The notes below the pieces were generated by a model that saw nothing but the letters and a program-made list of their open reading frames with translations, had not been told where the DNA came from and made no database searches. The translations under genes and the position numbers were made by a program. Below are positions 23,854 to 31,506 of a stretch of DNA of 63,938 bases, piece by piece. Source of the DNA: JBBDWR01 sp040902745 (GTDB lineage Bacteria; Actinomycetota; UBA4738; HRBIN12); assembly GCA_040902745.1 (NCBI GenBank), contig JBBDWR010000023.1:1-63938 (forward strand), written 5' to 3'. Positions within the stretch are counted from its first letter, which is position 1; the number at the start of each line of letters is the position of its first letter.

Positions 23854-24150
23854 TCAGTCGGCGGGCTGGGCCCGGCGGGATCGAGCGCCGTTGCCGAGCG
23901 AGCCGAGGTCGATGAGCAGCGCGATCACGATCAGGATCACGCCGCCGGCCGATGACGCGCCACCATCGAACTCGTTCTGCGCAACGGCGTAGGCGACCGT
24001 CGTCAGTGGCAGGAAGAAGAAGCCGAGCAGGGGCCATAAGAAGCTGTCGTAGGCCCGCTCCATGTAGCCGGTGAGCCACAGGAGCAGCAGGACGAAGCGC
24101 GGCACCGCCAGCGAAAGGAGCACGATCAGGCATCCCATCGCCGGCATCAT
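23854..24150 (-). CDS. small membrane protein, unknown
   Basis: 98 residues with three likely membrane helices: LIVLLSLAVPRFVLLLLWL, LWPLLGFFFLPLTTVAYAV and GGVILIVIALLIDLGSLG. The loop GYMERAYDS and the N-E-F-D-G stretch are polar, and a basic tail (GARSRRAQPAD) ends the protein. Proteins of this layout, with a proline-bearing second helix, are common hypothetical genes in actinobacteria. It lies 31 bases after the SURF1 gene start region on the same strand and could be co-transcribed with it. The exact start is either of two neighbouring methionines. Confidence 0.65.
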   Translation of the reverse strand: MMPAMGCLIVLLSLAVPRFVLLLLWLTGYMERAYDSFLWPLLGFFFLPLTTVAYAVAQNEFDGGASSAGGVILIVIALLIDLGSLGNGARSRRAQPAD

Positions 24151-24181
24151 CGTCGACGGGCGTGGTCGTGTCGAGCCCGTC

Positions 24182-24955
24182 TCAGGTGGAGGCTTTACGG
24201 ATGATCGACCCGCGCTCCGGACGATCCCTCCGCCGCTGTTCGCGAGCCGCCTTGCGCAGGATCACGCCGAACCCGATCAACGCGATCGAGGCGAAGATGA
24301 ACCACTGGACCGCATAGGAGAGATGTGGCCCCTCCGACAACGCCGGGAGCAAGACCGGCTCGGGAAGCTCGCCCGGCTGCGGCGGTACCTGCTGCTCGAG
24401 TAGCAGGTACATCGGCAGTGTCGCTTCGCCCAGCGCCTCGCCGATCGACGAGACGTCGATCGCGCCGACGATGCCGCTCTCGTCGGGTCCTTCGCCTTCC
24501 TCACTCGGAACGAGTACGCCAGCGACCTCGACCGTCCCCCTCGGGGGCAGGGCCTGGGCCACGGGAGGTTGGTCGAGCTCGATCGGCACCCACCCGCGGT
24601 CGACCAGGAGGACCTCGCCGTCGGGCAGCTCCAATGGGGTGAGCACGTGGTTGCCTGGACGTCCCTCGAGGGTTCGACCGAAGAGGATGAATCCACGATC
24701 GGTCTGATACGTGCCGATCGCTCGGACGCGCCGGTAAGCGGCCGACTCCTCCGCGGCGACCCGCCCTTCAGGCACGAGTTCGCGGACCGGCACCGGTGCC
24801 GCCCGGCGTCCCCGCTCCACCTGCGCGTTGAAGCTGCGGCGTTGCTCGAGTCGGTCGAGTTGCCAGATCCCGAGCCGGATGCATGTCGCGGACACCGCCA
24901 CGATCGCGAGGGTCGCGAAGATCCACCGGGGCGTGAGGAACCATCGTGGGGACAT
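24182..24955 (-). CDS. SURF1-family protein
   Basis: About 257 residues. The first membrane helix (PRWIFATLAIVAVSATCIRLGIWQLDRLEQR) contains the family G-x-W-Q-L-x-R-x-x-x-[KR] motif. The periplasm-facing domain has YRRVRAIGTYQTDRGFILFGR and PGNHVLTPLELPDGEVLLVDRGWVP, the latter being the G-x-x-V-L-V-[DN]-R-G-W-[VI]-P motif. The second helix is VQWFIFASIALIGFGVIL, preceded by HLSYAVQW (the H-x-x-Y-A-x-Q-W motif). SURF1 proteins help insert haem or assemble cytochrome c oxidase; no oxidase genes are nearby. ATG 24955 begins just before the helix, and a GTG at 24985 would add ten residues. Confidence 0.92.
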   Translation of the reverse strand: MSPRWFLTPRWIFATLAIVAVSATCIRLGIWQLDRLEQRRSFNAQVERGRRAAPVPVRELVPEGRVAAEESAAYRRVRAIGTYQTDRGFILFGRTLEGRPGNHVLTPLELPDGEVLLVDRGWVPIELDQPPVAQALPPRGTVEVAGVLVPSEEGEGPDESGIVGAIDVSSIGEALGEATLPMYLLLEQQVPPQPGELPEPVLLPALSEGPHLSYAVQWFIFASIALIGFGVILRKAAREQRRRDRPERGSIIRKAST

Positions 24956-25157
24956 GAGTCCCGAGGATAGCCTCGCCTCAGACACGGTCCGAACCCCGCC
25001 ACCTCGATGGGCCTAAGCCGGAGGGCGGGGTTCGGACATCGGCCGTGACCAGCCCTCTGCGGGTAGTCCTCGTAGGCCGGTCGGGCTACCCTGTAGCTGT
25101 CAGTGTCGATCGGGAGTCGGGCAGTGCGTCCGGAGGCCACCCGGAGGCCAAAGGAAG

Positions 25158-27125
25158 ATGGAGGACCGCATCGTGCGCATCGTGAGAACCGGAAGAAGTA
25201 CAAGCGTGCGACGGCCAGGCCGACGAGCCGCTCTCGCGACGGCGGTCATCGCGCTCCTCGCGATCATCCCCGCGCTGCCCGCTTCGTCGGTCAGCGTGGC
25301 GCAATCCGTGATCGTGTCCGACGATCCATCGAACGACACGCCGCATGTGCTGGACGGCAAGGTGCTTTCGGTCGCGCACGTCGGGAACTGGATCGTGCTC
25401 GGCGGCAAGTTCACGGAGGCGCGCAATGCGGGCACCTCGACGATCCACCAGCGGAAGAACCTCCTCGCGTTCAACGCCACGACGGGCCAGCTCAGCACGA
25501 GTTTCGCGCCGACGGTGAACAACGACGTCAACGTCGTTCTCCCGGCTGCCGACGGCACGAGCGTGTACGTCGGCGGCAAGTTCTCGACCTACAACGGCAC
25601 GGCCGTGAAGAAGCTGATCAAGGTCGATGCGACCACGGGAGACTTGGATACCGGATTCAAGCCGAAGCCGTTGTCCGCGGTGAAAGATCTCGTGCTGCGC
25701 GGCGATCGCCTGTACCTCGCGGGCGACTTCAAGAAGGTCAAGGGCCAGGACCGGATCGGGCTCGCCGCGGTGGATCCGCTCACCGGCGCGGTCGATCCGG
25801 ATGTGAACATCCCGTTCACCGAGCCCCGCAACGGGTCGTCTCCCAGCGTGAACAAGATCGACGTGACGCCGAACGGGACCCGGCTGATCGCGATCGGCAA
25901 CTTCAAGAAGGCGGCCGGACAGACGCGGGAACAGATCGCGATGCTCGACGTCGGCAGCACACCCGCGACACTGGCGAACTGGCAGACGAGTCGATTCGCG
26001 GCATCGAACTGCTCGAACTCGTTCGACACCTACATGCGCGACGTGGACATCTCGCCCGACGGTTCCTATTTCGTCGTGGTGACGACCGGCGCATACTCGG
26101 GCGGTCCACCGACTCTGTGCGACACGGCGTCGCGTTGGGAAACCGCAGCGACGGGAACGGATCTGCAACCCACGTGGGTCAACTACACGGGAGGGGACAC
26201 GCTCTACAGCGTGGCGGTCACCGGTACCGCGGTCTACGTCGGTGGACACCAACGCTGGCAGAACAACCCGTACAACGGCGACTCGAAGGGACCGGGGGCG
26301 GTGGACCGGTCCGGGCTCGCCGCGCTCGATCCGGCCAACGGCGTGCCGTTCACCTGGAACCCGGGTCGGGGACGCGGCGTCGGAGTGTTCTCGATCCTGG
26401 CGACGTCGGACGGCATCTACATCGGTAACGACACCGAGAAACTGGGCGGAGAATTCCATGCGCGCATCGGGATGTTCCCGACCGCCGGCGGAACCACGCC
26501 TCCCGTGACCGTTCCCGGCGCGATCCCCGGCGACTTCTACCGCGTCGAGACCAGCGGCAACTTCCAGAAGCGCACGTACGACGGGACGACGTTCGGCTCC
26601 CCGCAGAGCGCGGGCGGCTCGCTGAGCACCCTTCGCGGCGCGATGATGCTGTCGGGCAAGCTCTACCACGGCGCCAGCGACGGCAAGTTCTATGTGCGGT
26701 CATTCAACGGGTCGAGCCTGGGCTCGGCAACGCAGATCCCTACGTTGGGGCTCGAGTCCAAGGGCTTCGCGCCACAGAACCTGACCGGAATGTTCTACGA
26801 CAACGCACGCATCTACTACACGATCTCCGGACGGACCGGCCTCTTCTATCGCTACTTCACGCCGGAGTCGAACATCCTCGGCGCGGAGGAGTTCACGGCC
26901 ACGACCGGCGGTGGGGTGGATTGGAAGAACGTCAAGGGCATGACGATGGCGTCCGGAAGGCTCTACGTCGTCGTCCAGTCGGGCAGCGGAGGCAACGTCA
27001 CCGGCCGTCTGTACCGCGTCAACTGGGTCAACGGGCTCCCGAGCGGGTCGCTGACACAGATCGGCGGGCAGGGCGTGGACAGCGTCGACTGGCGCTCCCT
27101 GGGTCTGTTCGTTCTCGCCCCCTGA
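25158..27125 (+). CDS. secreted beta-propeller (delta-60/DUF5122-like) protein
   Basis: 655 residues. After a signal peptide (ALATAVIALLAIIPALPASSVS), repeated blades carry the delta-60 pattern [VL]-x-[VI]-G-G-x-F followed by an L-x-x-[LV]-D-x-x-T-G core: WIVLGGKFTEARN, VYVGGKFSTYNG, LYLAGDFKKVKG, LIAIGNFKKAAG and VYVGGHQRW. The second half (residue 440 on) changes to a different repeat with YRVETSGNFQKRTYDGTTFG and AMMLSGKLYHGASDGKFYVR, also propeller-like. There are only a few cysteines. This is probably an exported or surface protein; no catalytic motif is visible. The start follows GGAGGCCAAAGGAAG. An intrinsic terminator is present downstream at 27241. Confidence 0.82.
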   Translation: MEDRIVRIVRTGRSTSVRRPGRRAALATAVIALLAIIPALPASSVSVAQSVIVSDDPSNDTPHVLDGKVLSVAHVGNWIVLGGKFTEARNAGTSTIHQRKNLLAFNATTGQLSTSFAPTVNNDVNVVLPAADGTSVYVGGKFSTYNGTAVKKLIKVDATTGDLDTGFKPKPLSAVKDLVLRGDRLYLAGDFKKVKGQDRIGLAAVDPLTGAVDPDVNIPFTEPRNGSSPSVNKIDVTPNGTRLIAIGNFKKAAGQTREQIAMLDVGSTPATLANWQTSRFAASNCSNSFDTYMRDVDISPDGSYFVVVTTGAYSGGPPTLCDTASRWETAATGTDLQPTWVNYTGGDTLYSVAVTGTAVYVGGHQRWQNNPYNGDSKGPGAVDRSGLAALDPANGVPFTWNPGRGRGVGVFSILATSDGIYIGNDTEKLGGEFHARIGMFPTAGGTTPPVTVPGAIPGDFYRVETSGNFQKRTYDGTTFGSPQSAGGSLSTLRGAMMLSGKLYHGASDGKFYVRSFNGSSLGSATQIPTLGLESKGFAPQNLTGMFYDNARIYYTISGRTGLFYRYFTPESNILGAEEFTATTGGGVDWKNVKGMTMASGRLYVVVQSGSGGNVTGRLYRVNWVNGLPSGSLTQIGGQGVDSVDWRSLGLFVLAP

Positions 27126-27240
27126 CATCCGTCGTATCCGGGCGCTCCAGTGGGGTTGCGTCTCCCACTGCGCGGGGTGTATGAACGTTGCGTTGGCGAG
27201 GAACCAGCGTCCGGGTCGCCTTCCTAGGAGACTCGGCGAC

Positions 27241-27281
27241 GACGGCGGCGCGACGCGGGCACGCGCCGCCGTCATCTTTTT
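27241..27281 (+). terminator. intrinsic terminator after the beta-propeller gene
   Basis: GACGGCGGCGCG (27241-27252) pairs perfectly with CGCGCCGCCGTC (27262-27273) over a nine-base loop and is followed by ATCTTTTT, a classic U-tract. It lies 116 bases after the propeller gene stop and just before tRNA-Val. Confidence 0.92.
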
Positions 27282-27315
27282 GCCGGGCGGGGCGGTGCTA
27301 GGCTGTGCCTTCCCA

Positions 27316-27390
27316 GGGCGCGTAGCTCAGCGGGAGAGCGCTCGCCTCACACGCGAGAGGTCACAGGTTCGATCCCTGTCGCGCCCACCA
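27316..27390 (+). tRNA. tRNA-Val (anticodon CAC)
   Basis: The cloverleaf is complete. Acceptor GGGCGCG (27316-27322) pairs with CGCGCCC (27380-27386), with discriminator A27387 and encoded CCA (27388-27390). The D-arm is GCTC/GAGC, the anticodon arm CTCGC/GCGAG with loop CTCACAC and anticodon CAC at 27348-27350, and the T-arm CACAGG-TTCGATC-CCTGT(G). It reads valine GUG. TAGGCT at 27299-27304, eleven bases upstream, is a likely -10 box. It is the second valine tRNA in the window; the other (TAC) lacks an encoded CCA. Confidence 0.97.
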
Positions 27391-27450
27391 CCCTCCCCTC
27401 GTGGGTTCGTCGCCGTGCCGTGCGGACCGCCCGTGTACGGTGACGATCGG

Positions 27451-27732
27451 ATGAGCGGCTACCGGCACGAGCAGGGGCAGAACGTCGTGGTCGCCAGCGC
27501 GCCCACTCCCTCCGAGGCGGAGTTCATCAAGATCACCCTGGCTGTACACGGGATCGATGCCGTCGTCTCCGCGGCATCGTCGATCTATCCGGCGATCGAC
27601 TTCGTCCAGGGTTCCACCGTATCGGTGCAGGCGAGCGACGCCGAGCGTGCACGAGCGTTGCTCTCGCAGCTCGGCCTGACCGGCGACGATCCTGACGTCG
27701 ACGATCCGTCGCAGCCCCCCTACACGCCGTAG
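27451..27732 (+). CDS. DUF2007-like protein
   Basis: 93 residues resembling the DUF2007 (putative signal-transducing) family: NVVVASAPTPSEAEFIKITL then AVHGIDAVVSAASSIYPAID and GSTVSVQASDAERARALLSQ, a ferredoxin-like beta-alpha-beta arrangement in which an acidic/aromatic surface follows. There is no membrane or signal segment, so it is cytosolic. ATG 27451 is preferred. TACGGT lies nine bases upstream and no ribosome site is present, which fits a leaderless transcript. The family is found widely; its biochemical role is not known. Confidence 0.75.
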   Translation: MSGYRHEQGQNVVVASAPTPSEAEFIKITLAVHGIDAVVSAASSIYPAIDFVQGSTVSVQASDAERARALLSQLGLTGDDPDVDDPSQPPYTP

Positions 27733-27870
27733 CCCGTTCTCCCGGAACTAGTCCCTGTTGCTCAGCAAGAGCTGGTTGCTCCCGTTTCCAACGTCCCTCG
27801 TTCGGGTGGTGGGAACGGTCGTCGGCCCGTGCGAGGCTTTCGAGACGGATCGATCTTCAGGAGGAAGACC

Positions 27871-28068
27871 GTGCTCATCATGGTCGTCGTGCTGATCATC
27901 GCGCTCGCCCTCGCCGTGCTCGCCCTCGTGTGGAGCCTCGAGATCGACGCCGAGGTCTTGGATCCCCCCGACGCGGGGCGCGGCGCCGACCGCCGAGCGC
28001 AGCGCCATGCGCCTCGCCGCACAGCACGATCCACGCCACCCCACGCGAACTTCCATCACGTCGCCTGA
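27871..28068 (+). CDS. small single-helix membrane protein
   Basis: 65 residues starting at GTG 27871, which has an ideal AGGAGG six bases upstream. A hydrophobic N-terminal helix (LIMVVVLIIALALAVLALVW) precedes SLEIDAEVLDPPDAG and an arginine/histidine-rich C-terminal tail. It is a single-pass protein with a cytoplasmic or external basic tail. The tail's high basic content with no motif makes its exact end uncertain, but the start is convincing. Function unknown. Confidence 0.5.
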   Translation: MLIMVVVLIIALALAVLALVWSLEIDAEVLDPPDAGRGADRRAQRHAPRRTARSTPPHANFHHVA

Positions 28069-28193
28069 ATGTTCGTCCGTGCCGCGCGAGATTCGCGGCG
28101 CAGACACCGTCGCGGCGCCACAGACGTTCTCGCTTCCTGCTCGTAGGGTGATGGGCGACCAAAAACGGCCTGATCGAGCGAGGAGCACACCCG

Positions 28194-28949
28194 ATGGCGG
28201 CGATGCCTGTTCCCGCCGCGCCCGGGAACATCGCGGCGCGTGCGGTCGAATTGCGCAAGGTCTACGGCGAAGGTGACGCCGCGGTAGAAGCCCTCCGCGG
28301 GGTAACGATGGAGTTTGCGGCCGCGGAGTTCACCGCGATCATGGGGCCGTCCGGATCGGGGAAATCGACCCTGCTGCACTGCATGGCTGCTCTCGACACC
28401 CCGACCTCCGGGAAGGTGTACATCGGCGACGTGGATGTGACCACGCTGTCGGAGAAGCAGACAACTCTGTTGCGTCGCGACAAGGTCGGCTTCGTCTTCC
28501 AGGCGTACAACCTGGTTCCCACACTCACGGCGAAGGAGAACATCACGCTGCCGCTCGACATCGCGGGGCGGGATGTCGACAGGTCGTGGTTCGACGAGGT
28601 CGTGAGGACGATCAGCCTGCAGGATCGGCTCTCGCACCGCCCCTCGGAGCTCTCGGGCGGGCAGCAGCAGCGGGTCGCGGGCGCGCGGGCGCTCGTGAGT
28701 CGTCCCGAGATCGTGTTTGCCGACGAGCCCACCGGCAACCTCGACTCTCGCTCCGGCACGGAACTGCTGGAGTTCCTCCAGGCGGCGGTGCGCGATCATC
28801 GTCAGACGATCGTCATGGTCACCCACGACCCGCGGGCCGCGAGCTTCGCCGACCGCGTCGTGTTCCTCACCGACGGCAACGTCGTGGACGAGATGCGAGA
28901 GCCGACCGCCGAGCGCGTGCTCGACCGCTTGAAGTCGCTGGAGAGCTGA
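28194..28949 (+). CDS. ABC transporter ATP-binding protein (MacB/LolD-type)
   Basis: 251 residues with every ABC ATPase element: Walker A GPSGSGKST (51-59), Q-loop FVFQAYNLVPTLTAKENITLP, signature LSGGQQQRVAGARAL, Walker B IVFADEP, D-loop SRSGTELLE and the H-switch VTHDP. The AYNLVP after the Q-loop and the Q-T-T-L-L-R-R-D-K pattern are typical of the MacB/LolD/FtsE-like group that works with FtsX-domain permeases. Its stop codon overlaps the ATG of the permease by one base, so the two proteins form one complex. It would power lipid, peptide or drug export, or cell-wall hydrolase control; the substrate is unknown. Confidence 0.95.
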   Translation: MAAMPVPAAPGNIAARAVELRKVYGEGDAAVEALRGVTMEFAAAEFTAIMGPSGSGKSTLLHCMAALDTPTSGKVYIGDVDVTTLSEKQTTLLRRDKVGFVFQAYNLVPTLTAKENITLPLDIAGRDVDRSWFDEVVRTISLQDRLSHRPSELSGGQQQRVAGARALVSRPEIVFADEPTGNLDSRSGTELLEFLQAAVRDHRQTIVMVTHDPRAASFADRVVFLTDGNVVDEMREPTAERVLDRLKSLES

Positions 28950-31486
28950 TGCTCCGCGCCTCCCTGAAATCGCTCCTCGCGCGCAAGATGCGGCTGGCCC
29001 TCACCGGGATCGCCGTTGTACTCGGGGTCGCGTTCGTGGCCGGCACCTACGTGCTCACCGACACCATGAATGCCGCCTTCGATGAAGGTTTCGCTTCCGC
29101 GAGCGCAGGCATCGACGTCGTCGTCAGAGGCGAATCGGACTTCCAGGAAGTTATCGGCTCGGCCAGCGGGGGCGGCGATGATCGCCGACCGATCCCCGAG
29201 GCCGTTCTCGAGGACGTCTCGGTGCTTCCCGGCGTTGCGTCGGCAGGAGGCGAAGCGTCGGGCTTCGCACAGTTCATCGATCCGAAGACGGGCGATCCGC
29301 TCGGCGGTTTCGGCCCGCCCACGCTCGGCAGCAGCTGGGATCCGAGGGAGATCGTCCTCCGGCTGGTGGAGGGGAGCCCGCCGGCGGGTCCGGCTGAGGT
29401 CGTGATCGATGAGGCGAGCGCGCAGGACGTCGGTGCCCGAGTGGGGTCGAAGGTCGAAGTGGTGCTCGAGGACGGCCCATCGACGTCCACCGTCTCCGGT
29501 CTCGTCGACGCCTCCGACCTACTCGGCGTCCGTGTCGCGCTCTTCGATCTTCCGACCGCCCAGAAGCTGTTCGACAAGGAGGGCCAACTCGACTCGATCA
29601 CGGTCGTCGCGGAGCCGGGAACGGACAGCGGCGACCTGCGTGCCCAGATCGATGCCGCCTTGCCCGATGGCTACGAGGCGATCCTGGGAACCACGCAAGC
29701 GCAAGAGGGTGCGGAGTCACTGAAGGAAGGGCTCGGCTTCATCCGGACCGCGCTGCTGGTGTTCGCATTCGTCGCCCTTTTCGTCGGGGCGTTCATCATC
29801 TTCAACACCTTCTCGATCATCGTTGCGCAACGCTCACGCGAACTCGGATTGCTTCGGGCGCTCGGCGCTTCCCGCAGGCAGGTCCTCGGTGCGACGCTGA
29901 CCGAGGCCGCGATCGTGGGGTTGTTCGCGTCGATCGTCGGCGTGCTCGCGGGCATCGGACTCGCGATCGGGCTCAAGGGTTTGTTGACGGCGTTCGGATT
30001 GGAGCTGCCGGGCACCGGAACGCAGATCGAGGTGAGGACTTTGGTCGTTTCCCTCGTCCTCGGTGTGGTGGTCACCGCACTGTCTGCGGTGCTTCCCGCG
30101 CGCCGATCGGCGACGGTGGCTCCGATCGAAGCACTGCGCGAGGGGACACAGGCAGTCCCTCGAGCATCCCTGCGGCGACGCTTGATCATCGGTGCCATCG
30201 TCAGCATCGCCGGCGTTGCCTCGCTCTTGTACGGACTGTTCGCGGCTGCCTCGAGTCAGTTGCAGTTCGTGGGCTTGGGGGTGTTCGTCACGTTCCTCGG
30301 GGTTGCGGTCCTGGCTCCGCTCTTCGCCCGCCCGCTATCTTCGTTCATCGGAGCTCCGCTCGCCCGGCTCGGGATCACGGGGTACCTGGGTCGGGAGAAC
30401 GCCAAACGGAACCCGCGCCGGACCGCGTCCACGGCGTCCGCCCTCATGATCGGTCTGGCGCTCGTCGCATTCGTCTCCGTCCTCGGGGCGTCATTGAAGG
30501 CCTCCACGACGGCGGCACTCGAGGACACGCTCAAGGCCGACCTGATCGTTCTGAACCCGACGTTCCAACCCCTCAGCACGAAGGCGGCGACCCAGATCGA
30601 AGCCGTGCCGGAGGTGGACGCGGTTACACGCGTGCGTCAGGAGGTGTTCCAGCTGGAGAAGAACACGGCCTTCGTGACCGCCGTCGACCCCGCCACCGTG
30701 GAGCAAACGACCTCGGTCGGGATGATCGAGGGGAGCGTCGACTCCCTGAACGACGGGATGGTATTGGTCTTCAGCGGGACCGCCGAGGACCACGGGTGGA
30801 CCGTTGGCGACGTCGTCCCGATGCGCTTCGCACTCACCGGACTCCAAGAGATCCAGATCGGCGGACTCTACGACGAGGATCGTCTGCTGGACGACTTCGT
30901 GATCTCGCTCGAGACCTACGACGCGAACTATCTGGAGGGTCTCGATTCGTTCCTCCTCGTCAAGGGGAGCACTTCGGTGCCGCCGAAGACCCTGGCAGGC
31001 GCCGTGGAGGGTGCCGTCGCCGACCTGCCGGGCGTCGAAGTACAGGACCAGGCCACGTTCCGGGAGACACAGGCCGGATTCATCGACCAGCTCCTGAACC
31101 TGATCTCGGCCTTGCTCTCGCTGGCGATCTTGATCGCCTTGTTCGGGATCGCGAACACGTTGAGCTTGTCGATCTTCGAACGAACGCGTGAGCTCGGGCT
31201 GCTCCGCGCCGTCGGGATGACGAGGCGCCAGCTCCGCTCGATGGTCCGCTGGGAGGCGGTGATCATCGCGATCCTCGGTGCGGTACTGGGTTTGACGCTC
31301 GGTATCTTGTTCGGGTGGGCGCTGCAGCAGGCGCTCGTATCGGAGGGAATCACCGAACTCGCGATCCCCACCGGGCAGCTGATCGGGTACGTGATCTTCG
31401 CCGGGCTCGCGGGCGTCGTGACCGCGCTGCTGCCGGCGAGGCGCGCCGCCAAGCTCAAGGTGCTCGACGCGATCGCCTACGAGTAG
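28949..31486 (+). CDS. FtsX/MacB-type ABC permease
   Basis: 845 residues. One N-terminal helix (RLALTGIAVVLGVAFVAGTYV) is followed by a large extracytoplasmic domain (about 40-255). The first FtsX domain has helices near VFAFVALFVGAFIIFNTFSII (with the R-S-R-E-L-G-L-L-R-A-L-G-A motif after it), VGLFASIVGVLAGIGLAIG and VVSLVLGVVVTALSAVLPA. A second half repeats the layout with another extracytoplasmic domain and RTRELGLLRAVGMTRRQLRS before the last helices, ending ARRAAKLKVLDAIAYE. This two-FtsX-domain form is typical of actinobacterial transporters of unknown cargo. The ATG overlaps the ATPase stop by one base. Confidence 0.95.
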   Translation: MLRASLKSLLARKMRLALTGIAVVLGVAFVAGTYVLTDTMNAAFDEGFASASAGIDVVVRGESDFQEVIGSASGGGDDRRPIPEAVLEDVSVLPGVASAGGEASGFAQFIDPKTGDPLGGFGPPTLGSSWDPREIVLRLVEGSPPAGPAEVVIDEASAQDVGARVGSKVEVVLEDGPSTSTVSGLVDASDLLGVRVALFDLPTAQKLFDKEGQLDSITVVAEPGTDSGDLRAQIDAALPDGYEAILGTTQAQEGAESLKEGLGFIRTALLVFAFVALFVGAFIIFNTFSIIVAQRSRELGLLRALGASRRQVLGATLTEAAIVGLFASIVGVLAGIGLAIGLKGLLTAFGLELPGTGTQIEVRTLVVSLVLGVVVTALSAVLPARRSATVAPIEALREGTQAVPRASLRRRLIIGAIVSIAGVASLLYGLFAAASSQLQFVGLGVFVTFLGVAVLAPLFARPLSSFIGAPLARLGITGYLGRENAKRNPRRTASTASALMIGLALVAFVSVLGASLKASTTAALEDTLKADLIVLNPTFQPLSTKAATQIEAVPEVDAVTRVRQEVFQLEKNTAFVTAVDPATVEQTTSVGMIEGSVDSLNDGMVLVFSGTAEDHGWTVGDVVPMRFALTGLQEIQIGGLYDEDRLLDDFVISLETYDANYLEGLDSFLLVKGSTSVPPKTLAGAVEGAVADLPGVEVQDQATFRETQAGFIDQLLNLISALLSLAILIALFGIANTLSLSIFERTRELGLLRAVGMTRRQLRSMVRWEAVIIAILGAVLGLTLGILFGWALQQALVSEGITELAIPTGQLIGYVIFAGLAGVVTALLPARRAAKLKVLDAIAYE

Positions 31487-31506
31487 CCGGCGCCGAGGGC
31501 GTCGGT

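Noticed and set aside
25086..26669. Large minus-strand frame opposite the beta-propeller gene
   Set aside because: It is the antisense shadow of a well-supported secreted protein and has no signal peptide, family motif or ribosome site.
27181..27450. Open frame running through tRNA-Val into the DUF2007-like gene
   Set aside because: It crosses the terminator and tRNA, so only the part from ATG 27451 is accepted as coding.
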